Positions 1 through 7,581 of a stretch of DNA of 64,000 nt are shown here, one piece after another. The position numbers and the translations under genes were made by a program. Origin of the DNA: G963666535 sp963666535. GTDB taxonomy: Bacteria > Bacillota > Clostridia > Oscillospirales > Oscillospiraceae. The notes beneath the pieces were generated by a model. That model saw nothing but the letters and a program-made list of their open reading frames with translations, did no database searches and had not been told where the DNA came from. Location of the stretch: NCBI GenBank assembly GCA_963666535.1, contig OY762913.1:2852001-2916000 (forward strand), in the 5' to 3' direction. Each line of letters begins with the position of its first letter. The first letter of the stretch is position 1.

Positions 1-1132
1 CCCCCGCCTCGTACTCCTCCATGCTCTTATGGATATCCAGCAGATAAAAGCGGTCGCCGCTACAGTCAGCACCCCGGTTCAACATATAAAACGGCACATA
101 GCTCACCCCGGAAACCGTGGTCTCGCCCGTTGTCAGGTCTTTGTGCAGTTCCAGATTCAAAACGGCCGTGGTGTCGGTATAGGGTTTGGTCTGGGACGAC
201 AGGAAGTTGCCCAGCGAATAGCACACGAACCCCTGCCGTGTCTGGCCCGAGGCATCCTTGGTTTCCACAACCTCATAAGGCTCCAGCACATGAGGGTGTC
301 CGCCCAGGACCAAATCCGCGCCGTTTTCCACAAAAAACGCCGCCATCTCCTTCTGATAATCCGACGGCTGGTTCCAGTACTCAATGCCCCAGTGTACGAT
401 CACCGCCACAAGGTCGGTGCCCAAACTCTCGGCGGCAGCAAGATCAGTCTGTATCAGTTCTCTGTCCGGTGTGGCACAGGTGGTGGCATAGTCGGTGTTC
501 AGCAGGCTGACGCAATAGCTTTTCTCATCCGAAACGGTAAACCCATTGAGTCCGTAGGTATAGGACAGGAAAGCCACCGTGATGTCACCCACCTCCGCGA
601 CGGTTGCGCCACGATTTAAGTCCCGCTCCTGCTGGGTGCGATAAGTCCCCACATGGGCCAGTCCCACCGCGTCCAGCACGTCCAGCGTGCGGAGCATGCC
701 ATCATAGCCCTGGTCCTTTGTATGATTATTCGCTGTGGACAGCAGATCAAATCCGGTTTGCTTCAGGCCTGCCGCCAGCGCGTCAGGACTGTTGAAGGTG
801 GGGTACCCGGAATACGGCGCGTCGTTGAGCACCGTCTCTAAATTGGCAATGGCGTAGTCGGCCTGTTCGATAATGGGCGCTGCATATTGCAGCATATGCT
901 CATATTCGTACTGCCCGCTTGCCTCGTCATACGCATCGTTGGTCACTGGCATATGGCTCATCGCATCACCTGCCACTGCCAGCGTGGCGGTGGTCTCCGT
1001 GGACGTAGACTCCGGCGAGGCGCTGGCTTCCGCTGGAACGCTCTCCGTTACAGTGGGAATCACATTGCCGCCGGTTGCGGCGCAGCCGGTCAGCAGGCTC
1101 AGGCTTAGCAGTAAAATCAGCAGTTTCTTCAT
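1..1132 (-). CDS. CapA-family metallophosphatase-like lipoprotein (3' end cut off)
   Basis: The gene reads leftward and is still open at base 1, so only the first 377 codons are seen. The N-terminus is a lipoprotein signal with lipobox LTGC (Cys17), followed by a Ser/Thr/Glu-rich linker. The body carries the calcineurin-like marks of the CapA (poly-gamma-glutamate synthesis) family: GDAMSH near residue 54, NLETVL, ANNHTKDQG, HWGIEYW and GGHPHVLEP. Proteins of this family sit outside the membrane and are predicted phosphodiesterases; the true substrate is usually unknown. No capB/capC genes are near, so a role in polyglutamate capsule is not supported here. Start at ATG 1132. Confidence 0.9.
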   Translation of the reverse strand, partial: MKKLLILLLSLSLLTGCAATGGNVIPTVTESVPAEASASPESTSTETTATLAVAGDAMSHMPVTNDAYDEASGQYEYEHMLQYAAPIIEQADYAIANLETVLNDAPYSGYPTFNSPDALAAGLKQTGFDLLSTANNHTKDQGYDGMLRTLDVLDAVGLAHVGTYRTQQERDLNRGATVAEVGDITVAFLSYTYGLNGFTVSDEKSYCVSLLNTDYATTCATPDRELIQTDLAAAESLGTDLVAVIVHWGIEYWNQPSDYQKEMAAFFVENGADLVLGGHPHVLEPYEVVETKDASGQTRQGFVCYSLGNFLSSQTKPYTDTTAVLNLELHKDLTTGETTVSGVSYVPFYMLNRGADCSGDRFYLLDIHKSMEEYEAG

Positions 1133-1165
1133 TGCAAACACTCCGTCTTCGTTTCTCGTTGCTCT

Positions 1166-1194
1166 ATTATAGTATCCGCTGATTGATTTCACAA
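1166..1194 (-). promoter_or_regulatory. sigma-A promoter of the CapA-like gene
   Basis: Reading leftward, TTGTGA (1189-1194) and a perfect TATAAT (1166-1171) are separated by 17 bp, about 35 bp upstream of the ATG at 1132. Confidence 0.65.
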
Positions 1195-1242
1195 GGCTTT
1201 TGGTGTAAAATACAGGAAAACCGAGGGAGAGGAGACACCGCC

Positions 1243-1776
1243 ATGACCGTTTTATTTGGCGTGGCCGGGCAATGCGGCAAACAACAGATTTACCCCCTGC
1301 TCGCCCTTGCCGCAGCGCAGCACTGGAAGCTTAGCCCTCTGCCGGCTATCCAGCGGGCAGAACACGGCAAGCCCTTTTTTCCCACGCAGCCGGAGCTGTA
1401 TTTTAGCCTCAGCCACAGCGGAGGGATGGCCCTGTGCGCCCTGTCTGACCACCCGGTTGGTGTGGATATCGAGCTTGTCCGCCCCCGCCGCGCGAGCCTG
1501 CCCAGGTTTTGCCTTGCACCCGGGGAACTGGCCTGGTTCCATAGCCACGGAGGCACATGGCCGGCATTTTACACTCTGTGGACACGCAAAGAAAGCCTTT
1601 GCAAATACACCGGCCGCGGGCTGACTTTTCCGATCAATCAAATTGCAGTCCCTCTGCCCCCGGATCCCGCTGTGGGGGATCTGACCATTACCTCTTACGG
1701 CACCCATGAATGGCAGGCCTCACTATGTTGCACCGGGCAACCACCGGAGGATATTTTGTGGTTTCCTCCCGAATGA
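1243..1776 (+). CDS. 4'-phosphopantetheinyl transferase (Sfp/HetI type)
   Basis: The 177-residue protein should move 4'-phosphopantetheine from CoA to a carrier-protein serine. The family signatures are clear: VGVDIELV with the Mg-binding Asp75 and Glu77, and W113-TRKE-SLCK (Lys116/Glu117) near the C-terminus, plus an N-terminal FSLSHSG motif that binds CoA. ATG 1243 follows a GGGAGAGGAG ribosome site; an in-frame GTG-type start further upstream (1183) has no such site. The size fits the short Sfp-like class rather than AcpS. No polyketide or peptide synthetase is in the window, so its carrier-protein partner is unknown; it could serve fatty-acid ACP. Confidence 0.88.
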   Translation: MTVLFGVAGQCGKQQIYPLLALAAAQHWKLSPLPAIQRAEHGKPFFPTQPELYFSLSHSGGMALCALSDHPVGVDIELVRPRRASLPRFCLAPGELAWFHSHGGTWPAFYTLWTRKESLCKYTGRGLTFPINQIAVPLPPDPAVGDLTITSYGTHEWQASLCCTGQPPEDILWFPPE

Positions 1777-1850
1777 TTGGTCGATCAGCAACGCCTGCCG
1801 CAAAAATGTTACAAAAATGCGTCCTTTTTTTGCAAATTTATCGTTTTATG

Positions 1851-1879
1851 TTGCAAATCTTGTTTTAAAATGGTAAAAT
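1851..1879 (+). promoter_or_regulatory. sigma-A promoter of the YjbR-like gene
   Basis: TTGCAA (1851-1856), a 17-bp spacer and TAAAAT (1874-1879) lie in an AT-rich stretch just upstream of the ATG at 1913. Confidence 0.6.
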
Positions 1880-1912
1880 TGGTGAAATATGTGAATTGTG
1901 CAGGTGAACAAC

Positions 1913-2296
1913 ATGAACTACAATTGGCTGGATGCGTACCTACTCAAAAAAGCAGGGGCCGAACATGATTTTAAAATTGAATGGCAATGGGACCGCTATC
2001 TCGTCCGTGGGAAGATGTTCGCGGCAACCTGTACCCCCGACCCGAAGTACCAGCCCCATAACGGACGGACCATGGTCATGCTGAAATGCGACCCGCCCCT
2101 TGCCGAGCTGTTTCGGGCGGAGTATCCCGATGTGGTACCCGGCTTCTATTGTGACAAGCGCTGCTGGAACTCCATTTACCTTGACGGCGCCGTGCCCGAC
2201 GATGTCTTGAAGAGTATGTGCGACATGTCCTATCAGCTGGTATTTGAGAAACTGCCAAAAAAAGCACAGGCGGAAATATGCCTTCCATCCTTGTGA
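1913..2296 (+). CDS. MmcQ/YjbR-family protein
   Basis: The 127-residue protein matches the YjbR/MmcQ (CyaY-like fold) family. The core reads HNGRTMVMLKC, then PGFYCDKRCWNSIYLDG, then DDVLKSMCDMSYQLVFEKLPKK; the NKRHWN-like segment is the usual family hallmark. These small proteins are called DNA-binding by structural analogy, but no firm biochemical role is known. The start is taken at ATG 1913 (MNYNW); GTG 1898 is possible. It appears to be a single-gene unit with its own promoter. Confidence 0.8.
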   Translation: MNYNWLDAYLLKKAGAEHDFKIEWQWDRYLVRGKMFAATCTPDPKYQPHNGRTMVMLKCDPPLAELFRAEYPDVVPGFYCDKRCWNSIYLDGAVPDDVLKSMCDMSYQLVFEKLPKKAQAEICLPSL

Positions 2297-2646
2297 TGGA
2301 TGGATCGCCCCGCCGCCTGTTTTCCCCGCGGCGGCTTCCAGCAAGCGGCCCGATATGGATACCAACCGTTTCTAAACTAAATACGGGCCGCAATGGCAGG
2401 TATGCAGGTATCATGGGTAAAGATTCAAATATAAGCAGCGAGCGTGGCCGTAGCAGAACGGCCGTGCTCCCTGCTTTTCCTGTTTTGCAGTCGCTGCAAT
2501 GCAGTCCAATCAATAACAAAAAAAGTTCACTGGTTTAGCCGTATTTTCGATTCATTCAGACGCAGCGGACACGCTCGTATGATCCTTGCAATTTAACATG
2601 CTTCAGCGCAGTTCCGTACTCCTTCTCCGCGGCATTGGCACCCGGG
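2297..2646. other. intergenic stretch without a convincing gene
   Basis: The 350 bp lie between the convergent YjbR-like and HxlR genes. A short inverted repeat (CCATCC/GGATGG) overlaps the stop at 2284-2302 but has no T-run. An open frame at 2278-2538 lacks a ribosome site and family marks and is not called. Confidence 0.5.
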
Positions 2647-2991
2647 TTAACCTTTTGCGCTCTCGTTGCTTTCCAGAAAAGCAATATACTCGGTTCCCCA
2701 CACCTGCAGCGCATCCAAAACAGGCTTGAACTGCACGCCAAGCTTGTTCAGTGAATACTCCACCTTGGGCGGAATTTGATTGTATGCGGTGCGTACAATG
2801 AGTCCGTTTTCCTCCATCATGCGCAATTGCTTGGCAAGCGTGGCCTGTGTAAGCCGCGGCAGTTTTTTCTGCAGCTCGTTGAAGCGCATCGTTTTCAGCG
2901 ACAGCTCGTACAAAATAAGCAGAGTCCATTTCCCTGCCAATATTTTCTGTGCCGTCGCAAAAGGACATATCCCGAACAGTGATTTTTCCAT
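2647..2991 (-). CDS. HxlR-family winged-helix regulator
   Basis: A 114-residue DNA-binding protein typical of HxlR/MarR-like redox or electrophile sensors. The family pattern is plain: CPFATAQKILAGKWTLLILYEL, then MRFNELQKKLPRLTQATLAKQLRMMEENGLI, then PPKVEYSLNKLG. Cys11 in CPF is at the position used as a thiol sensor in YodB/HypR-type members, so thiol sensing is an inference. ATG 2991 is chosen because AAAGGAGA lies just upstream; a longer frame to 3102 has no such site. It diverges from a PPOX-fold flavoprotein gene, and a single intergenic region serves both. Confidence 0.9.
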   Translation of the reverse strand: MEKSLFGICPFATAQKILAGKWTLLILYELSLKTMRFNELQKKLPRLTQATLAKQLRMMEENGLIVRTAYNQIPPKVEYSLNKLGVQFKPVLDALQVWGTEYIAFLESNESAKG

Positions 2992-3038
2992 ATATTCTCC
3001 TTTAGTCTCTTCAAAGATACTAACTATTGTAAAAGATC

Positions 3039-3070
3039 GTACTTGATATTTATATTGCTTATAGTACAAT
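3039..3070 (+). promoter_or_regulatory. promoter of the PPOX gene with flanking inverted repeat
   Basis: TTGATA (3043-3048), a 16-bp spacer and TACAAT (3065-3070) form a sigma-A promoter. The arms GTACT (3039-3043) and AGTAC (3063-3067) bracket it, a layout suitable for repression by the divergently encoded HxlR protein. Confidence 0.5.
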
Positions 3071-3120
3071 GATAGCAAGCAAAAATCAACTGTCAACCAC
3101 ACTGGAAAGGGGCACTTTTA

Positions 3121-3513
3121 ATGGAAGAAGTATATCAATTTTTGAAGAACTGCCAAACCTACTACCTTGCAACGGTAGAAGGTGATCAGCCTCGTGTTCG
3201 CCCATTTGGTACTGTGGATATTTTTGAGGGCCGCCTCTATATCCAAACAGGCAAGGTGAAAGAGGTATCTAAGCAAATGACTGCAAATCCAAAGGTTGAA
3301 CTGTGCGGATGCCTGGGCGGAACTTGGATTCGTGTGGCTGCAACCGCCGTGGCAGATGACCGTCTTGAGGCAAAGCAGCATATGCTCCATGCGTATCCTT
3401 CTCTGCAGGGAATGTACAAAGCGGACGATGGCAACACGGAAGTGCTTTACCTGAAAGACGCAACTGCAACCATTTCCTCCTTTACGGATGCACCAAAAGT
3501 GATCAAATTTTGA
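3121..3513 (+). CDS. pyridoxamine 5'-phosphate oxidase-fold flavoprotein
   Basis: A 130-residue split-barrel protein. MEEVYQFLKNCQTYYLATVEGDQPRVRPFGTVDIFEGRLYIQTGK is the standard N-terminal FMN-binding segment of the small PPOX-like family in Clostridia, and WIRVAATAV and AYPSLQGMY complete it. Such proteins bind FMN or F420-like flavins and reduce small substrates; the real substrate is unknown. Length is normal for the class. The GAAAGGGGC ribosome site precedes ATG 3121. Divergence from hxlR suggests it is induced by the signal that regulator senses. Confidence 0.88.
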   Translation: MEEVYQFLKNCQTYYLATVEGDQPRVRPFGTVDIFEGRLYIQTGKVKEVSKQMTANPKVELCGCLGGTWIRVAATAVADDRLEAKQHMLHAYPSLQGMYKADDGNTEVLYLKDATATISSFTDAPKVIKF

Positions 3514-3531
3514 TGCACGCTGTCCATCTCA

Positions 3532-3565
3532 GCAGCAGGCCGGTACACACCGGCCTGCTGCTTTT
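3532..3565 (+). terminator. Rho-independent terminator after the PPOX gene
   Basis: A perfect 12-bp stem, GCAGCAGGCCGG/CCGGCCTGCTGC, with loop TACACA and TTTT directly after it. Confidence 0.85.
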
Positions 3566-3781
3566 CCATCCATCTAAAGCCATGCTGTGTCTGTTGTCTC
3601 GTTCGACTAACTTTTTCGCTGGGCTATGATAGGCTGCTTAGGCAAACGCATTCGTCAAAAATCGCTGATGCGGCGGGGGAGCATTTTTTTAGTATAATTT
3701 CACTTGTTTGGTAAAGTTTTCTTAACGTGCGCCGATATATCCAGTAAGGCAATACCAAAGTCATACTGGGAGGCAACTCAT

Positions 3782-3955
3782 ATGGAAATCGGAACCGCAA
3801 CGGACTCAAAATGGCATTTGACAAATTCACTGAATCATGGCAGCAGCAACACTTCCAGCGCGTTGAGCGACCAGATCGCTGCTTCCTCCGGCGCAGCTGC
3901 TGTCGACGCTGATATCGCGGTGAACGTGCCGACTGAAATAGACGTATACGCATAA
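3782..3955 (+). CDS. small Ser/Ala-rich peptide of unknown function
   Basis: A 57-codon frame begins at ATG 3782, 8 bases after GGGAGG, which is a strong ribosome site. The peptide starts MEIGTATDSKWHL, is rich in Ser, Asn, Thr and Ala, ends in an acidic Val-rich tail (VPTEIDVYA) and has no Cys, no signal peptide and no membrane segment. A hairpin terminator follows within about 10 bases, so it looks like a complete transcription unit. I do not recognise a family. The composition recalls a secreted or modified precursor peptide, but no modification or export gene is beside it, so this is only a possibility. Confidence 0.4.
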   Translation: MEIGTATDSKWHLTNSLNHGSSNTSSALSDQIAASSGAAAVDADIAVNVPTEIDVYA

Positions 3956-3965
3956 ATTTTGGTGT

Positions 3966-4000
3966 CCCACAGGCTCGGCTTTGCCGGACACTGTGGGTCA
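3966..4000 (+). terminator. terminator after the small peptide gene
   Basis: Stem CCCACAG/CTGTGGG (3966-3972 and 3991-3997) with an inner CGGC/GCCG pair, followed by a T-rich tract. The stem is short, so confidence is moderate. Confidence 0.5.
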
Positions 4001-4118
4001 TTTCGTCTTTTCTTCCTACAACTGGAATATTTTTCTGCGCTATGCATCAATAGAGGAACAAGCGACGCAATGGCACGGTACCGCAACATTAGAGATGTAA
4101 GAAAAGGAGATCCTTATT

Positions 4119-4595
4119 ATGATCAGGTCAATTCTCTACCCCGAGCTTGACCGTTGCGCCGAGGTCATCCGCGAGGGCTTTCTGACCGTAGCGCGCGAAT
4201 TCGGCCTTACGGAACAAAATTGTCCGTCAAACGGTGCATTCATGCAAACAGAGCGGCTACAGCGCGACTTTGTCGGCGGCAACCTGATGTATGGCTATTG
4301 CGCAGAGGAAGCAATTGTTGGCTTTGCGGAAATGTCCAAAAAGCCGGAGGGCTTATTCACGATAGAAAAGCTGTCCGTCCTGCCGAAGCACCGCCATAAT
4401 GGCTATGGCCGCACGCTGATCGACTTCTGTCGCCAGACGGCAAAAGCCAGCAATGGGGTGAAACTGTCCATTGGCATCATTGAGGAAAATGCCCGTCTAA
4501 AGGCATGGTACCAGACCCTTGGCTTTGTCTCCACGGGCACGCGGAAATTTGAGCATCTGCCCTTCACCGTAGGGTTCATGGGCTTATTTCTCTAG
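4119..4595 (+). CDS. GNAT-family N-acetyltransferase
   Basis: A 158-residue acyl-CoA-dependent acetyltransferase. The acetyl-CoA binding motif A is seen as EKLSVLPKHRHNGYGRTLIDF (about residues 83-103, with the R-x2-GYG signature) and is followed by KLSIGIIEENARLKAWYQTLGF, the usual beta5-alpha4 segment. AAAGGAGA lies just before ATG 4119. The substrate cannot be told from sequence. It follows the small-peptide terminator and precedes the XRE regulator with a gap of about 80 bases, so it is probably transcribed alone. Confidence 0.88.
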   Translation: MIRSILYPELDRCAEVIREGFLTVAREFGLTEQNCPSNGAFMQTERLQRDFVGGNLMYGYCAEEAIVGFAEMSKKPEGLFTIEKLSVLPKHRHNGYGRTLIDFCRQTAKASNGVKLSIGIIEENARLKAWYQTLGFVSTGTRKFEHLPFTVGFMGLFL

Positions 4596-4672
4596 GCTTC
4601 CTGTCCACTCTACGGAACGTTTATTGCTTCCGGCCCCGTCATGGGTTATTCTGAATCAACGAGGTGAATCAA

Positions 4673-5257
4673 TTGGATTGCAGCAAGGTAGGTGGCCTGA
4701 TCGCCCGTTTGCGGAAGGAAAAGGGCCTGACCCAAAAGCAGGTGGCCGACGGAATGAACATCAGCGACAAAACCATCTCCAAGTGGGAGCGCGGACTGGG
4801 CTGCCCGGACGTTTCGCTGCTGGGCGAGCTTTCCCATGTGCTGGGAGTCAACGTCGAGCGAATCCTGTCCGGCGATCTGCCCTCGAACGACACTGACGGA
4901 GGAAATATGAAACGAATCAACTTTTACGTATGTCCTACCTGTGGGAACATACTCAGCAGCACCGGCCAGGCAGAACTCTCCTGCTGCGGCCGCAAACTGT
5001 CAGCGCTGGTGGCAAGGCCAGCCGATCAAGCACACCAAATGACAGTGCAGAAGGTCGAGGAGGATTATTACATTGCCTTCCACCACGACATGAGCAAGCA
5101 GCACCACCTATGCTTTACGGCATACGTCACCTGTGACCGTATTTTAATGATCCGGCAATACCCCGAACAGGAGGCAGCTGTCCGCTTTCCCCAAATGCAC
5201 GACGGTAAGCTGTTTTTCTATTGCAGTCAGCATGGCTTGTGGTGGGCGCAGCTATAA
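4673..5257 (+). CDS. XRE-type regulator with C-terminal zinc-ribbon domain
   Basis: The 194-residue protein has an N-terminal Cro/C1 helix-turn-helix (IARLRKEKGLTQKQVADGMNISDKTISKWERGLGCPDVSLL, about residues 8-50) and a C-terminal domain starting at the FYVCPTCGN motif, which resembles the iron/zinc knuckle of desulfoferrodoxin, with a further CC pair. This fused architecture is common in Clostridia and is thought to sense redox or metal state; that is inference. TTG 4673 is taken as the start because GAGGTGA ends 5 bases before it; GTG 4664 sits inside that site. A flavin reductase gene follows 49 bases downstream, likely co-transcribed. Confidence 0.82.
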   Translation: MDCSKVGGLIARLRKEKGLTQKQVADGMNISDKTISKWERGLGCPDVSLLGELSHVLGVNVERILSGDLPSNDTDGGNMKRINFYVCPTCGNILSSTGQAELSCCGRKLSALVARPADQAHQMTVQKVEEDYYIAFHHDMSKQHHLCFTAYVTCDRILMIRQYPEQEAAVRFPQMHDGKLFFYCSQHGLWWAQL

Positions 5258-5306
5258 ACCGATGAATCAGCTTTCCGCTCCCCATCTGACACAGGAGGTT
5301 AAGGGT

Positions 5307-6017
5307 ATGAACATCACCGTCATTTACGGCACGGAACGCATCGGGTGCACCTATCACATCGCCCAAGAGGTCATCAGCCGCATCCACAACGCCGAAGTCA
5401 CGGAATTTTTTCTTCCCCGGGACTGCCCGGAATACTGCACCTCCTGTTTCCGGTGCTTCACAGACGACACCGGTGTCTGCTCTCAAAGCAGCCATGTGCC
5501 CCCCATTCTGAATGCCCTGTTGCGAGCCGACCTGATTGTCCTCACCTCGCCCGTTTATTCCTACCATGTCAGCGGACAGATGAAGGTACTCCTCGATCAC
5601 TTTGCAAACATGTGGATGGTGCACCGCCCCCGGACAGAAATGTTTACCAAGCTTGGCCTTGTGATCGCCACTGCCAGCGGCCCGGTTTACAGGCAGACCC
5701 TGCATGAAATGAAGGACAGTTTAGACTTCTGGGGGGTCTCCCGCACCTATCAGCTAGGTGCTGCACTGATGGAAACACGGTGGGATCACCTGTCCGGCAA
5801 AACGCGGGCAAGCATCATCAAAAAAGCCCAAAAAGCCGCGGGCAAAATCATGCCCGCCTATGGCCGCACTTCCCCCTGTTTTCGTGTGCGGAAATGGTTC
5901 TTCCTCTCCCGTTTTATGCAGCGGCATATCAAAATGAATCCAGCCGACGTAGCCTATTGGAATCGCATGGGCTGGTGCGGCAAAGTCCGCCCGTGGAAAG
6001 AAGACATCTCCAACTAA
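5307..6017 (+). CDS. flavodoxin-like FMN reductase family protein
   Basis: A 236-residue NAD(P)H-dependent FMN-reductase-type protein. It starts MNITVIYGTERIGCTYHIAQEVI (phosphate-binding loop), has a Cys-rich CPEYCTSCFRCF segment near residue 40 that in related iron-sulfur flavoproteins can hold a cluster or form disulfides, and the flavin-contact motif LTSPVYSYHVSGQMKVLLDHF. The C-terminal 80 residues are basic and amphipathic (FFLSRFMQRHIK), as in membrane-near members. AGGAGG lies just before ATG 5307. Co-location with the XRE/zinc-ribbon regulator suggests a shared redox response. The substrate is unknown. Confidence 0.83.
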   Translation: MNITVIYGTERIGCTYHIAQEVISRIHNAEVTEFFLPRDCPEYCTSCFRCFTDDTGVCSQSSHVPPILNALLRADLIVLTSPVYSYHVSGQMKVLLDHFANMWMVHRPRTEMFTKLGLVIATASGPVYRQTLHEMKDSLDFWGVSRTYQLGAALMETRWDHLSGKTRASIIKKAQKAAGKIMPAYGRTSPCFRVRKWFFLSRFMQRHIKMNPADVAYWNRMGWCGKVRPWKEDISN

Positions 6018-6094
6018 CGAAAGATTTCCAAGTTTTTAAGTGGGTTGGTCATAGAAATGTTCCCCCTCCAACCTTATGTTTTGTGTAACAACAG

Positions 6095-6124
6095 TTGACA
6101 GTCTTCTTTTTGTGCTATCATAAA
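6095..6124 (+). promoter_or_regulatory. probable promoter of the MFS gene
   Basis: A perfect TTGACA box (6095-6100) is followed by TATCAT at 15 bp or CATAAA at 18 bp, 50-75 bases before the MFS start. The exact -10 box is uncertain. Confidence 0.45.
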
Positions 6125-6173
6125 ATCTATCGCAAATTTCACCTCAGTTCTCACCAAAAAGAGGAGCCGACTT

Positions 6174-7376
6174 ATGGATGAACCCCAGCGCAAGCAGAAT
6201 AAGTTGAATATCATTTTCCTGGGCCTTGTCAGTTTTTTCTCCGACATCAGCAGTGAAATGGTTTATCCCCTGATTCCACTGTATCTGACCGGAGCATTTG
6301 GCGCAACCCCCGCTCTTGTTGGGGTGATAGAAGGAATTGCGGAAAGTCTTTCCAGCCTGCTCAAGGTATTCAGCGGCTATATTACAGATCGCTACCAGAG
6401 AAAAAAGCACATTGCCTTTCTGGGTTATGCCACCGGTTTGGTGTACAAGATCGCGTTGATTCTCGCCACCTCTTGGGGCGGAATCCTGCTGGCCCGTGTG
6501 ATCGACCGCGTGGGGAAAGGGATTCGCACCGCACCGCGGGATGTTTTAATTGGAGAAAGCGCGGAAAAGGACTCTATCGGTAAGGCTTTTGGAATTCACA
6601 AGGCTTTGGATATGGCCGGCTCCGCCGTGGGAATCCTCCTGGCCTTTCTCCTGCTGAGCAGGCTCAATGGCCGCTTGGAATTGAAAGGCATTTTCGCCAT
6701 TTCTGCGATTCCATCCCTGCTGGGGCTGGGCATGCTCCTGTTGGTACGAGAAAAAAAGCAAACGGCCCGGCCCGCCAAGGAGCGGGAACGGTTTTGGGTG
6801 AATTTTAAGCGAGTTGATCACAACCTTAAGCTCTATCTGCTGGTTGCCTTTCTCTTTACGCTGGGCAACTCCTCCAACACTTTTCTGCTGCTGCGGGCAA
6901 AAAGCATTGGCTTTACCGACACCAATATTGTACTGCTCTATTTTGTCTACAATGTCACCGCAGCGGTGCTGTCCATCCCCTTAGGAAAACTCTCCGACCG
7001 GATTGGACGAAAGAAGCTTCTTGTCGCCGGTTATTTTACTTTCTCAGCCGGTTATTTGGGCTTTGCTTTTCTGCATAGTCAAGCCATGCTGGTTGTCACC
7101 TTTGTCCTCTACGGCTTTTATACGGCCATGGTCAGCGGCACCGAGCGCGCCATGATCACTGAAATCTCCCCACCGGAGCTGAAAGGAACCATGCTGGGAC
7201 TGCACGCTACCATCGTTGGCATCGCGTTACTTCCAGCCAGCGTAATCGCCGGGCTACTGTGGGATGGGGTAGGTGCATCCGCCCCTTTCGTATGGGGAGC
7301 CACACTCTCCTGCATGTCCGCGGTAATGCTTATCATCCTGCTCAACCGGACTGGCAGCGCGTCTGCTACGGCTTAA
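6174..7376 (+). CDS. major facilitator superfamily transporter
   Basis: A 400-residue integral membrane protein with about 12 predicted helices and the MFS A-type loops GYITDRYQRKKH (about residue 67) between helices 2 and 3 and the repeat GKLSDRIGRKKLL in the second half. The phrase ARVIDRVGKGIRTAPRDVLIGE is typical of a bacterial subgroup annotated as generic MFS or multidrug-type permeases. AAGAGGAG precedes ATG 6174. The transported compound is unknown. The gene has its own promoter-like sequence and a strong hairpin downstream. Confidence 0.9.
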   Translation: MDEPQRKQNKLNIIFLGLVSFFSDISSEMVYPLIPLYLTGAFGATPALVGVIEGIAESLSSLLKVFSGYITDRYQRKKHIAFLGYATGLVYKIALILATSWGGILLARVIDRVGKGIRTAPRDVLIGESAEKDSIGKAFGIHKALDMAGSAVGILLAFLLLSRLNGRLELKGIFAISAIPSLLGLGMLLLVREKKQTARPAKERERFWVNFKRVDHNLKLYLLVAFLFTLGNSSNTFLLLRAKSIGFTDTNIVLLYFVYNVTAAVLSIPLGKLSDRIGRKKLLVAGYFTFSAGYLGFAFLHSQAMLVVTFVLYGFYTAMVSGTERAMITEISPPELKGTMLGLHATIVGIALLPASVIAGLLWDGVGASAPFVWGATLSCMSAVMLIILLNRTGSASATA

Positions 7377-7523
7377 GCGGAAGGTCTTTCGCAGAAAAGG
7401 CGGAACATTGTCCCCTCTTTCGGCATGCAAGCGAACTGGGCATTTGCATTGCCCCCCCGGGCGCTATTCGAGCACAGCGTCGCTCGCTCCGCATCCCACC
7501 GCAATTTCATCTAGATACAAATC

Positions 7524-7562
7524 AGCGACCGCCCATACTAACGTATGGGCGGTCGCTTTGAT
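7524..7562. terminator. bidirectional hairpin between MFS and ene-reductase genes
   Basis: Perfect 15-bp arms (7524-7538 and 7543-7557) around the loop TAAC separate convergent genes. T-runs are short on both sides (TTTG on +, TGATTT on -). Confidence 0.75.
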
Positions 7563-7581
7563 TCAGGATAAAGAATGGCAT

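Noticed and set aside
2278..2538. 86-codon frame after the YjbR-like gene
   Set aside because: Overlaps the end of that gene, has no ribosome site and no recognisable protein features.
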